Positions 35,285 through 43,470 of a DNA stretch of 64,000 nt are shown here, piece by piece. Source of the DNA: Oceanobacillus oncorhynchi (GTDB lineage Bacteria > Bacillota > Bacilli > Bacillales > Amphibacillaceae); contig NZ_CDGG01000001.1 in assembly GCF_000821065.1 (NCBI RefSeq), positions 744,001 through 808,000 of the forward strand, in the 5' to 3' direction. The translations under genes were made by a program, and so were the position numbers. The notes under the pieces were generated by a model. It made no database searches and had not been told where the DNA came from. It saw only the letters and a list, made by a program, of their open reading frames with translations. The stretch's first letter is position 1, and every line of letters begins with the position of its first letter.

Positions 35285-35465
35285 GAAAACACTACCTCCT
35301 ATTACTTGTTAAATCCAAGTATAGAGGTAGTTCCGTTATAATAGAATGCGGTCTATTATTTCCCGCTTACCTTTGGGTACGTTAATAACTATATTAAACT
35401 CCAGTATATTATTTTCAATAACAAAAACAGCAACATTATTATATGGTAAGTGACGGTGAGTAAAA

Positions 35466-36251
35466 ATGAAAATAAATAATTTAGGTTTATTAAATTCCTT
35501 GTCCTTCATCATTAACTCAGAAAATCCAGAAAACACCGATTATACATTGGCTCATTTTATTTTGAATAACTTATATCGTATTTCTTCCGTCAGCATATGG
35601 GAAATGACGGAGGAATGTTTTACATCCAGATCTGCCGTGAGAAGGTTTTGTTTAAGGTTAGGATATGATAATTTCAGTTCATTGAAGAACTCCATTTCCA
35701 AGCTTGTTTTTCCCAGTGATTTAAGACATCGGGACATAAAAGCAGAGCCTGACTATCGCATTCATATAAAAAATCTAGTTGATGAAATGATTACTGACAT
35801 TGACGAACAAATAACAGACGAGGATATCAATTATCTTTGTGAGTTAATCAATCAGGATGTAAATGTAGTGGTTCTGTGCGCAAACAATACGAGTGGCAAT
35901 GCATTAAGATTTCAACAAGAGCTGATGTTTGCCTCAAAAGTGATTCATGTTATTTCTGGGTCATTCACCACGAATGAAATTCTGAAATTACTTCATGAAG
36001 AAGATGTCATTATTACCATCTCTGCATCTGGTAAATTTGCGGAGCTGTCATTAGAATTTGTTCAGAGTTTAAAAGGACATAAGTTTCTAATAACGGGAAA
36101 TAAAGCGGAGAAATTGAAGAATAGCTATGATAAAACTTTTTATATTAGCAAGGATGGTTTCTCAGCTGATTATTTAGGGATTTATGGAAAGTACGGAATT
36201 ACTTATCTTCTTGATTTATTATCGATGCAGTATTTGTCATTGTATACATGA
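35466..36251 (+). CDS. MurR/RpiR-family transcriptional regulator
   Basis: The 261-residue protein has an N-terminal RpiR helix-turn-helix domain (about 25-80, SVSIWEMTEECFTSRSAVRRF then RLGYDNFSSLK) and a C-terminal SIS sugar-phosphate-binding domain (about 120-240, VVVLCANNTSGNALRFQQEL and DVIITISASGKFAELS). It precedes GH1 and PTS genes and probably senses a sugar phosphate made by them. The ribosome site is weak. IS66 copy B lies only 95 bases upstream and may have replaced its promoter. Confidence 0.88.
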   Translation: MKINNLGLLNSLSFIINSENPENTDYTLAHFILNNLYRISSVSIWEMTEECFTSRSAVRRFCLRLGYDNFSSLKNSISKLVFPSDLRHRDIKAEPDYRIHIKNLVDEMITDIDEQITDEDINYLCELINQDVNVVVLCANNTSGNALRFQQELMFASKVIHVISGSFTTNEILKLLHEEDVIITISASGKFAELSLEFVQSLKGHKFLITGNKAEKLKNSYDKTFYISKDGFSADYLGIYGKYGITYLLDLLSMQYLSLYT

Positions 36252-36354
36252 CTATGCTGTTTGTTTTCAAAAGCCTTCATAAAAAATAACTTTGTAAATC
36301 CGTTTAGCACATTTATAGCTTGTTTAAATTGCTGGATAAAAAGGATATCATGCC

Positions 36355-36384
36355 AAAGCCTTACTTGATGAAGCGGGCTTTTTT
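36355..36384 (+). terminator. Intrinsic terminator after the RpiR gene
   Basis: AAAGCC (36355-36360) pairs with GGCTTT (36376-36381), followed by more T. It ends the regulator transcript before the glycosidase promoter. Confidence 0.65.
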
Positions 36385-36448
36385 GTTTTCCGGATTACTA
36401 ACCATGGTAATCTTGCTATGGTTCAAATTCTGAACTACTCCGTTTTTT

Positions 36449-36462
36449 TGAAAGTGCTAACA
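36449..36462 (+). promoter_or_regulatory. cre-like CcpA site before the GH1 gene
   Basis: TGAAAGTGCTAACA matches the cre consensus TGWAARCGYTWNCA at all but one position (T for C). It lies 48 bases before the GH1 start. Nearby, GATGAAGGTTATTCATC (about 36472-36488) is an inverted repeat that could be a local operator. Confidence 0.6.
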
Positions 36463-36510
36463 TTGGATTTAGATGAAGGTTATTCATCATTATTGCAGGG
36501 AGGTATTTAA

Positions 36511-37923
36511 ATGAATCAAGTACATGACAAGTTTCTATGGGGTTCTGCTACAGCAGCATATCAATGTGAAGGAGCCTGGGATGAAGATGGAAAAGGTCTG
36601 GGTGAATGGGATGTCTTTAACCACAACAGTTCTTTAAATATTAATCAGGTAGATGGTGATATCGCTTCTGATTTTTACCACAAATATAAAGAAGATATCG
36701 ACCTGATGGCAGCGGGTAACCAAAACACCTATCGATTTTCTATCTCATGGGCGAGAATTATTCCACAAGGTGTTGGCGAAGTAAACCAAAAAGGAATTGA
36801 TTTTTATAATCATGTCATCGATTATTGCCTGGAAAAAGGGATTACTCCGAATGCGACGTTGTTTCACTATGATTTGCCATATGAATTGTCTCAAATTGGC
36901 GGTTGGGAAAATAGAGAAATTATCGATGCCTTTGATGCGTACGCGAAAGTTTGTTTTGAAAATTTCGGAGATCGGGTGAAGATTTGGTCTACGGTAAATG
37001 AACCAAGGTATTATGCTTATTGCAGTTATGTGGTCGGTAACTACCCGCCAAACTACAAGCTGGATTTTAATCGTTTCTGGAATGTTCTCTATAATCTGAT
37101 GTTAGGCAGTGCCAAGGCCGTTGATACTTACCGGAAATTAGGCATGGATGGCCGAATCGGTATTGTTCATGATAACGGGAATGTTGAATTGGATCCTGCA
37201 ACAAAAGAAAAAGATGCAGTAAGGTTAAGAGCGGATGTTTTTTATAATCGCATGGTTCTGGATACAAGTGTATTTGGGAAGCTTCCAGAAGAGTTAGGTG
37301 AAGTGCTTCAGGATTGGGGAGTTGACCCAAGCTTCGTCTATCAAGAGGACGTTTCTGATTTTGCGAAAGGTAAAGTAGATTATATTGGCTTGAACGTCTA
37401 TAACCGTCAATATGTAACCGATTATTCTGAAGGTGAAACAGAAGTGTTCCATAATAACAGAGGGAAAGGATCTAATTCAAAAGAAGGGATACGCATTAAA
37501 CATGTCTTTGAAAGCTCCTTTGATCCTCATGTTAAAAGAAACCTCTGGGGAAGAGAAGTTTATCCTAAATGTATGTATAATGCTTTGATGGAAATCAAAG
37601 AAAAGTACGGGGGTATTTTAGTATATATTGCGGAAAATGGACACGGACAATATGAAACACCTGATGAGAATGGATATGTAAATGATGATAACCGAATCGA
37701 GCTATGTGGAGATTTTATTCATTACATGTTAAAAGCGCGTGAAGAAGGCGTGAATGTACAGGGTTACTATATGTGGTCCACGATGGATTTATACAGCTGG
37801 ATTAATGGCTATGAAAAAAGATATGGGCTTGTCCGGATCGATTTTGAGAATGATACGAAACGGATACCGAAAGCAAGCTACTATTGGTATAAAAATCTAA
37901 TTGCGGAAAACAGAGATATCTAA
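36511..37923 (+). CDS. Glycoside hydrolase family 1 (6-phospho-beta-glucosidase type)
   Basis: The 470-residue protein has the GH1 N-terminal signature FLWGSATAAYQCEGAW, the acid/base Glu in TVNEPR, the nucleophile Glu in IAENGHG and the late motif WSTMDLYSWINGYEKRYGLVRID. With a PTS permease next door the substrate is probably a phosphorylated beta-glucoside taken up by that system. A GGGAGG site precedes ATG 36511. A cre-like site lies upstream. Confidence 0.92.
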   Translation: MNQVHDKFLWGSATAAYQCEGAWDEDGKGLGEWDVFNHNSSLNINQVDGDIASDFYHKYKEDIDLMAAGNQNTYRFSISWARIIPQGVGEVNQKGIDFYNHVIDYCLEKGITPNATLFHYDLPYELSQIGGWENREIIDAFDAYAKVCFENFGDRVKIWSTVNEPRYYAYCSYVVGNYPPNYKLDFNRFWNVLYNLMLGSAKAVDTYRKLGMDGRIGIVHDNGNVELDPATKEKDAVRLRADVFYNRMVLDTSVFGKLPEELGEVLQDWGVDPSFVYQEDVSDFAKGKVDYIGLNVYNRQYVTDYSEGETEVFHNNRGKGSNSKEGIRIKHVFESSFDPHVKRNLWGREVYPKCMYNALMEIKEKYGGILVYIAENGHGQYETPDENGYVNDDNRIELCGDFIHYMLKAREEGVNVQGYYMWSTMDLYSWINGYEKRYGLVRIDFENDTKRIPKASYYWYKNLIAENRDI

Positions 37924-38461
37924 AAACAGTTATTTGTTTGCTGATGGATGATGGAAAGAAATAGAGTTTGGCGGGCATGAAAGTGAAGGGGTAAAACCTG
38001 TCCATTTGTTTCTAGTGTGATGATGCATGTCCGCTTAAGCTCTTTTTCAAACGGAATGGTATAGTCTATATAGTGAAATAAATGAAAATAACAGAAATAA
38101 AATTGTTGTCCTTGATAAATCGTATGGTGATTATAAAGCCGACTTAGATGTGCTTAACTATGTAAGCGGTATTTTATAGACAGGTAAAAGTCTACAAGGG
38201 AATCGATGTTATGGGTTTGGCTGCTCCGCTATCGAATTCCCATCTTAACCTAAAATAACTACACAGCCAGAAGAATCGATTTTATTTATAAAAGGTTTGA
38301 TTGTGAAAATGTTAACATATTAATTTGTTCAGACGTCAATAGGACTTAAATTTTGTTTTAGTACCACATTGTTGGATTTATCGCGGAGAATCGTCCGTAA
38401 AAATCCCGCTGAGTGAAATTTTGTTTTATTAATAAGCAGGCAGAAATGGAGGGAATAAAAA
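37924..38461. other. Intergenic region with a gene remnant and a cre-like site
   Basis: No complete gene is visible. From about 38046 a frame without a start codon reads EWYSLYSEINENNRNKIVVL and continues to a TAG at 38179, which looks like the tail of a lost gene that I cannot name. TGAAAATGTTAACA (38304-38317) differs from the cre consensus at one base and could control the PTS gene. Confidence 0.4.
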
Positions 38462-39859
38462 ATGAAATATGTTGAGATGTCAAAACAAGTATTGGAGCAC
38501 GTTGGCGGCGTGGATAACTTAAATTATGTTGAACACTGCGCCACTAGACTTCGTTTACATTATAATAACGAGAAACTGATAAACGAGGAAGCGTTAAAAG
38601 GGATTGAAAATACGCTAGGTGTCATTAAGAAAGCCGGCCAAGTGCAGATTATCATCGGGCCTAATGTTAATGAAGCATACAACGATTTTTTAGAGGTGTC
38701 GGGGTGGAAAGAGGGGCAAAATAACGAAGCAGGCTCTGCAAAAGAAGCGGAAGAACCGCAAAAAATGAGTTTTATGAACTATTTAAATAAATTTGGTAAT
38801 TTTATGGCTGCTGTATTTATGCCTATTGTTCCAGCACTGATTGCTGGCGGAATCATTCTTGCCGTTAAAAATCTATTAATCAACTATTTTGGTTTAGACA
38901 TGGAATCTGGCACTGCAGTCATTATCGATGCTATTTTCAATGCAGCATTTACCTTCTTACCAGTTTATCTAGGATTTACAATGGCGAGACGTTTAAAAAT
39001 GGAACCTATTTTGGGAGCAGTATTGGGAGCGTTGCTTGTCAGCTCGAATATTAGCGGTCAAGAAGGGCTAAGTTTTTTAGGAATCGGAATTCCAGCGGTG
39101 GACTATAGCACCAGCGTATTACCAGTTATGCTTGGTGTTGGGCTTATGTATTTCGTGGACAAATTCTTTAAGAAGGTTATTCCTGAAATCGTCATCTATT
39201 TTTTGAAACCGCTATTAACGATGATTATTGTTGTACCAATAACATTAATCGTGTTAGGACCTATCGGAACCCTTTTAAGTGACTATGTGGGTTCAGGGAT
39301 TACAACGTTAATGAGCACAATCGGCGGACTGGCGATGCCGGTATTCGCTGTGGCTTATCCTTATATGGTTATGTTTGGATTAGATAAAGCGATTATGCCA
39401 ATCGGTTTTAACAGTGTTGCAACGATTGGATATGACCCTGCCATTATGGTTATGGGGTTCATCTCCAACCTGTGCATTGGCGGAAGTGCTTTAGCAGCAG
39501 CTACTTCCATAAAAAATGATAAAGCGAAGAAGGGTATGATTGTTTCTTCTGGTGTAACCGCACTTTGCGGGGTTACAGAACCCGCTTTCTACGGTGCTTT
39601 GATTACGCGGCCTAAAATATTAATAGGCACTGCTATTGGAGCTGCAAGTGCTGGTTTGGTTGCTGGTATATTTGGATTGAAAAGCTATATTATGGGTGGA
39701 ACCCCAGGGTTATTTACTGCGATGTTCTTCATTGATAATCAAGGAGGATTAGGGAATTTATTTTTAGCGGCAATCGTAGGAATTGTTGGGGTGGTTGTCT
39801 CCTATATTTCCTGCAGGATTATTATTTCAAGAACGAAATCAACAGAGAAGGCTGAATAA
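38462..39859 (+). CDS. PTS EIIBC permease (beta-glucoside/sucrose/MurP type)
   Basis: The 465-residue protein has an N-terminal EIIB domain (about 1-85) with the phosphorylated Cys in EHCATRLRL, a short linker, then an EIIC domain with about ten membrane segments and motifs VPALIAGGII and CGVTEPAFYG. There is no EIIA domain, so a separate EIIA must serve it. GH1 and an RpiR regulator precede it, and two peptidase-like genes follow. The substrate may be a beta-glycoside or amino sugar. Confidence 0.92.
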   Translation: MKYVEMSKQVLEHVGGVDNLNYVEHCATRLRLHYNNEKLINEEALKGIENTLGVIKKAGQVQIIIGPNVNEAYNDFLEVSGWKEGQNNEAGSAKEAEEPQKMSFMNYLNKFGNFMAAVFMPIVPALIAGGIILAVKNLLINYFGLDMESGTAVIIDAIFNAAFTFLPVYLGFTMARRLKMEPILGAVLGALLVSSNISGQEGLSFLGIGIPAVDYSTSVLPVMLGVGLMYFVDKFFKKVIPEIVIYFLKPLLTMIIVVPITLIVLGPIGTLLSDYVGSGITTLMSTIGGLAMPVFAVAYPYMVMFGLDKAIMPIGFNSVATIGYDPAIMVMGFISNLCIGGSALAAATSIKNDKAKKGMIVSSGVTALCGVTEPAFYGALITRPKILIGTAIGAASAGLVAGIFGLKSYIMGGTPGLFTAMFFIDNQGGLGNLFLAAIVGIVGVVVSYISCRIIISRTKSTEKAE

Positions 39860-39895
39860 AATAAAGATTTTTCATTGGAGATAAAAAGATTTACT

Positions 39896-39939
39896 AAATA
39901 TATCCGGGCCTTGAAAGGCTGGAAGGAACGGATATATTT
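39896..39939 (+). other. Intercistronic hairpin between PTS and M81 genes
   Basis: AAATATATCCG (39896-39906) and CGGATATATTT (39929-39939) form a perfect 11-bp stem with a smaller GGCCTT/AAGGCT stem inside. Without a T-run it is more likely an mRNA-processing or stability element than a terminator. Confidence 0.55.
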
Positions 39940-39966
39940 CTTAAAAAAGTTGATGAGGTGAAATCG

Positions 39967-41415
39967 ATGAAAGTTTTGATTGCACGATTTATTCTTGAAT
40001 CGAATGCCAATATTCCGTATAAAAGTAATTTAGAGGATTTTGATCTCTTATTTGGAGAGGATTGCATTCGGGAAATGAAATGTAAAGATGTGTTTGCTAA
40101 AAAAGGTGTGGAGATAATTCCTTCCATTTATGCTGATGCATCAGCTGGCGGCGTTTTAGAAAAAACGGCATTTGATTATATTGAAAAGAGAATCTTGGAA
40201 GATATTAAAAAGCATATTCATGAAATTGATGGGATTTTTCTTCATTTACACGGAGCGAGTGAAGTAGAAGATTTGGAAGGCGGATCTGGGGATCATCATA
40301 TTATGAAGATGATTCGCAAGCTGACAGGCCCTTATTTGCCAATTGCGGTAGTAAGTGATCCGCATGGTAACCTGTCTAAAGCGTATGTAGAAAGTACCAC
40401 ACTGATTCGCAGTTATCGCGAATCTCCACATACAGATATTAAAGAAACAATTGAATTTATTTGTGAAAAGCTCGTTGATTTGTTGGAGCAACGTCAACAT
40501 ATTACCCCAGTATATCGTAAATTATCAATGATTTTAGGCGGAGAACAAAGCGTCTCCGCAGATGAACCAGTAAAATCGATGAATCAATATATGGATGAAT
40601 TAGAAGCGGATTCAAGAATATTAAGCTGTTCCTGGCATGTTGGGTATATTCGTCATGACTGTGATGTTGCAGGGTGTGGAATTGTTGTTATTCCTTCAAC
40701 AGAGGCTGATCAGGAATATGCAGATCAAATTGCGGATCAGTTGGCGGAATATGTATGGAATAAACGTTATGAATTCCATTATACTGGCTTAACTGCACAG
40801 CCGGAGGAAGCAATGAAAATGGCATTAGCGTGCGAAGGAAAGCCAGTGTTCATTACGGATTCAGGAGATAATGTAACATCGGGATCGGTAGGGAGCAATA
40901 CCTTTATTTTACGTCAGGTATTACATCTTGATGAAGGTCATAACAAACGGTTTTTATTTGCCAGTATTCATGACGCAGAAACCTTAGATAAGCTGAAAAG
41001 CTATGAAGCGGGGGAAGAAACAAGCATTTCTTTGGGAATGGATATAGACGAATTATCCGCAAATGTAAATTTAGATGTTGTTATTAAAGCGAAAGGATAT
41101 TTAGCTGGTTATGCTTATGTGAGAGAGGGGAACTTTGGTGATTGTATAACCGTCAGAATCAAGGATAAACCGATAGATATCGTTGTTTCAGGAAACAACC
41201 ATCCGTTTGTTGAAATTGAACAGTTTCATGCGGCTGGTCTCGATTATAGAGACTATGATATTATCATTGTTAAACAGGGATATATTTTCCCGGAATTAAA
41301 AAAAGAGGGGAAATTAAATATCATGTCATTAACGCAGGGGGCAACGCTGCAGGACACAGCAAAACTTCCATTCAAGCGCATTATGCGCCCCATGTTTCCT
41401 ATTGATGATATTTAG
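39967..41415 (+). CDS. M81-family metallopeptidase (MlrC/DUF1485)
   Basis: The 482-residue protein belongs to the MlrC family, whose founder cuts linearised microcystin. Zinc-site motifs in the N-terminal domain are GIFLHLHGAS, VVSDPHGNLSK and ESPHTDIKE; the C-terminal domain holds DSGDNVTSGSVG. Start ATG 39967 follows GATGAGG; GTG 39958 overlaps that site. Most family members have unknown natural substrates. Here it follows a PTS gene, so a sugar-linked amide or peptide may be processed. Confidence 0.87.
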   Translation: MKVLIARFILESNANIPYKSNLEDFDLLFGEDCIREMKCKDVFAKKGVEIIPSIYADASAGGVLEKTAFDYIEKRILEDIKKHIHEIDGIFLHLHGASEVEDLEGGSGDHHIMKMIRKLTGPYLPIAVVSDPHGNLSKAYVESTTLIRSYRESPHTDIKETIEFICEKLVDLLEQRQHITPVYRKLSMILGGEQSVSADEPVKSMNQYMDELEADSRILSCSWHVGYIRHDCDVAGCGIVVIPSTEADQEYADQIADQLAEYVWNKRYEFHYTGLTAQPEEAMKMALACEGKPVFITDSGDNVTSGSVGSNTFILRQVLHLDEGHNKRFLFASIHDAETLDKLKSYEAGEETSISLGMDIDELSANVNLDVVIKAKGYLAGYAYVREGNFGDCITVRIKDKPIDIVVSGNNHPFVEIEQFHAAGLDYRDYDIIIVKQGYIFPELKKEGKLNIMSLTQGATLQDTAKLPFKRIMRPMFPIDDI

Positions 41416-41541
41416 AAAGAGCAAGAATGGTACTACCCATTGCTAAGAAACAAGGTAATGCACAGGATTGGAATAAATGCATGTCCCCCTGATTAATAAA
41501 ACCAATCAAATAAAAACATGTATACATTGGAGGCAAGTTAA

Positions 41542-42951
41542 ATGGAAAAACAATATGATTCTAAAAAAGCACAATTAATAGAAATGGATGCTCCTGCTCC
41601 AGATTGCACAGGGACTCCAATATTGCTGGATGATACAACGATGCAGCAACGAAGAGAAAAGATATTAGATGAGATGCGTCACGATGGATTGGATGCGCTG
41701 CTGGTTTACGCGGATGTGGAACATGGCGGGAATTTTGAATATTTAGTTGGATTTATTCCTAGATTTGAAGAGGCTTTATTAGTCCTGCATGCTAATGGAG
41801 ATGCTTTTCTGGTCTTGGGAAATGAAAACTATAATAAAGTACAATTTTCGAGAATTCCAGCAAAAGGAATTCATTGTCCGCATTTTTCCTTGCCTAATCA
41901 GCCGATGGAGCCTCACAGTAAGATGTCAAGTGTTCTTCAGGAAGCCGGAATCAAGGATGCAATGAAAATTGGAATGGCTGGATGGAAGCATTTTACCAGC
42001 CAGGTAGAGGATAACCGGACTTTATTTGATGTTCCTTCTTTTATTGTAGATACGGTTCGGGAAATGGTCGGGAAGGAAGGTTCTATTACGAACCATACAG
42101 ATATCTTCATCGGCGGGGATCGTGGCGTTCGCAGGGTGAATAATGCGAATGAAATGGCTCATTATGAATTTGGGGCATCCCTGGCAGCAGATTGTGTCTT
42201 GCGTGCGATAGACAAGCTGGAGGTTGGCATTTCTGAAATGGAATTAGGAAATGAACTCCATGCCTACGGTCAAAAAAATAATGTCGTCACGATTGCATCA
42301 ACGGGTAAACGATTCGAAAACGGTAATTTATACCCAACTTCTAAAAAGGTTACACTAGGGGATGCCATCTCTTTAACCGTAGGATATAAAGGCGGATTAT
42401 CGAGCAGAGCAGGATATGCTGTTATGAACAGCGAGGATTTACCGGAGAGTAAAAAGCATTATATAGAAGATCTGGCAGCACCGTACTATACTGCAATTAC
42501 AGCTTGGCTGGAGAATATCCAAATTGGAATGCCGGGCGGGGATATGTATAAGCTGATGAACCATGTTTTGCCACAGGAAGCATATCACTGGGGACTATGT
42601 CCAGGACATTTGACGGCGGATGAAGAATGGCTATCGTCGCCAATCTATAGGGATTCAGAGGAAGTTATCAAAAGCGGCATGATTTTTCAAACAGATATTA
42701 TTCCGCGTGTTGATGGATACGATGGTGTTTCGGCGGAAAGTACAGTAGCCATTGCGGACGATGTGCTAAAACAGGAGCTTAGAGATCATTATCCGGCACT
42801 TTGGGAACGGATGATGAAAAGAAAAGCGTATATAAAAGAGACGCTCGGCATCCAATTAAGCGAGGATGTTTTACCGTTATGCAGTATGGTTGCTTATTTG
42901 CGACCATATCTGTTGGATAAGAAGCTTGCGTTTTATTATGATCATGACTGA
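41542..42951 (+). CDS. M24-fold (creatinase/aminopeptidase P-like) protein with altered active site
   Basis: The 469-residue product shows the N-terminal creatinase domain (QQRREKILDEMRHDGLDALLVY) and a C-terminal pita-bread domain (MAHYEFGASLAADCVLRAID, VSAESTVAIADD). In normal metallo-members two Asp occupy LIDxG and SDxTR; here the region reads SLTVGYKGGLSSRAGYA, so both are missing, and the first Glu site reads MIFQTDIIP. A His in CPGHLTADEEW may remain. It could be a metal-free enzyme like creatinase or a non-catalytic partner. GGAGGC precedes the ATG. Confidence 0.78.
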   Translation: MEKQYDSKKAQLIEMDAPAPDCTGTPILLDDTTMQQRREKILDEMRHDGLDALLVYADVEHGGNFEYLVGFIPRFEEALLVLHANGDAFLVLGNENYNKVQFSRIPAKGIHCPHFSLPNQPMEPHSKMSSVLQEAGIKDAMKIGMAGWKHFTSQVEDNRTLFDVPSFIVDTVREMVGKEGSITNHTDIFIGGDRGVRRVNNANEMAHYEFGASLAADCVLRAIDKLEVGISEMELGNELHAYGQKNNVVTIASTGKRFENGNLYPTSKKVTLGDAISLTVGYKGGLSSRAGYAVMNSEDLPESKKHYIEDLAAPYYTAITAWLENIQIGMPGGDMYKLMNHVLPQEAYHWGLCPGHLTADEEWLSSPIYRDSEEVIKSGMIFQTDIIPRVDGYDGVSAESTVAIADDVLKQELRDHYPALWERMMKRKAYIKETLGIQLSEDVLPLCSMVAYLRPYLLDKKLAFYYDHD

Positions 42952-43470
42952 TAAAGTTGAATCATTGCGCCTAAATTTTTTGAAATATTTACAGCAGCAA
43001 CGTGGAGTGAGTTTTAAGTATTAGAAAGAAAGGTAAAAGAAAACAAACGATGTGGTGCCTTATGCTCTGAGTATTAAGAGATATGAAAATTTATTCTTTC
43101 TCAAAAAAGAAATGAAATAAAATACTATAAAAATGAGATGTAACTATCCAGTAATAATACAAAAGGGATTTTTTCGGGAAAATATAAATTTAGGCAATAG
43201 CCTGTCACCAGTTCTTTGACAGTGTCAGGCTATTTTATTTCTCCTAGTAATGTTTTTCATTCTTCTACTAAGGATTCAAATGTATAAATATGATAAGAAA
43301 ACAAAAAAGACGCCCGTTATGCAAATCGGGCATCTAATTTTTAAGTTACTATCTATCAAAGGAGTTGCCAAATATCCCATGGACCATTTTATGTCCGTAA
43401 CTCTGCAATTGTGATTATTACTTATAATAGATAATGTAAATAGCGTTAGAATGGAATCAGAAATAGGCTT
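42952..43470. other. Non-coding region with two terminator hairpins
   Basis: No gene is seen. Hairpin one: ATAGCCTGTCAC (43197-43208) with GTGTCAGGCTAT (43222-43233) followed by TTTATTT. Hairpin two: GACGCCCG (43309-43316) with CGGGCATC (43327-43334) followed by TAATTTTT. They separate the rightward peptidase gene from the leftward ligD. Confidence 0.75.

Larger units (their letters stand above)
33034..35370 (-). mobile_element. Complete IS66-family insertion sequence, copy B (2337 bp)
   Basis: Terminal inverted repeats GTAAGCGGGAAATAATA (from 33034) and its complement (ending 35370) enclose tnpA-type, tnpB and tnpC genes on the minus strand. Perfect 8-bp target repeats flank it. It is nearly identical to copy A and in the same orientation, 31.5 kb apart. 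Confidence 0.97.

Noticed and set aside
1-35370. Composite transposon bounded by the two IS66 copies
   Set aside because: Copy B has its own perfect 8-bp target repeat on both sides, which indicates independent insertion.
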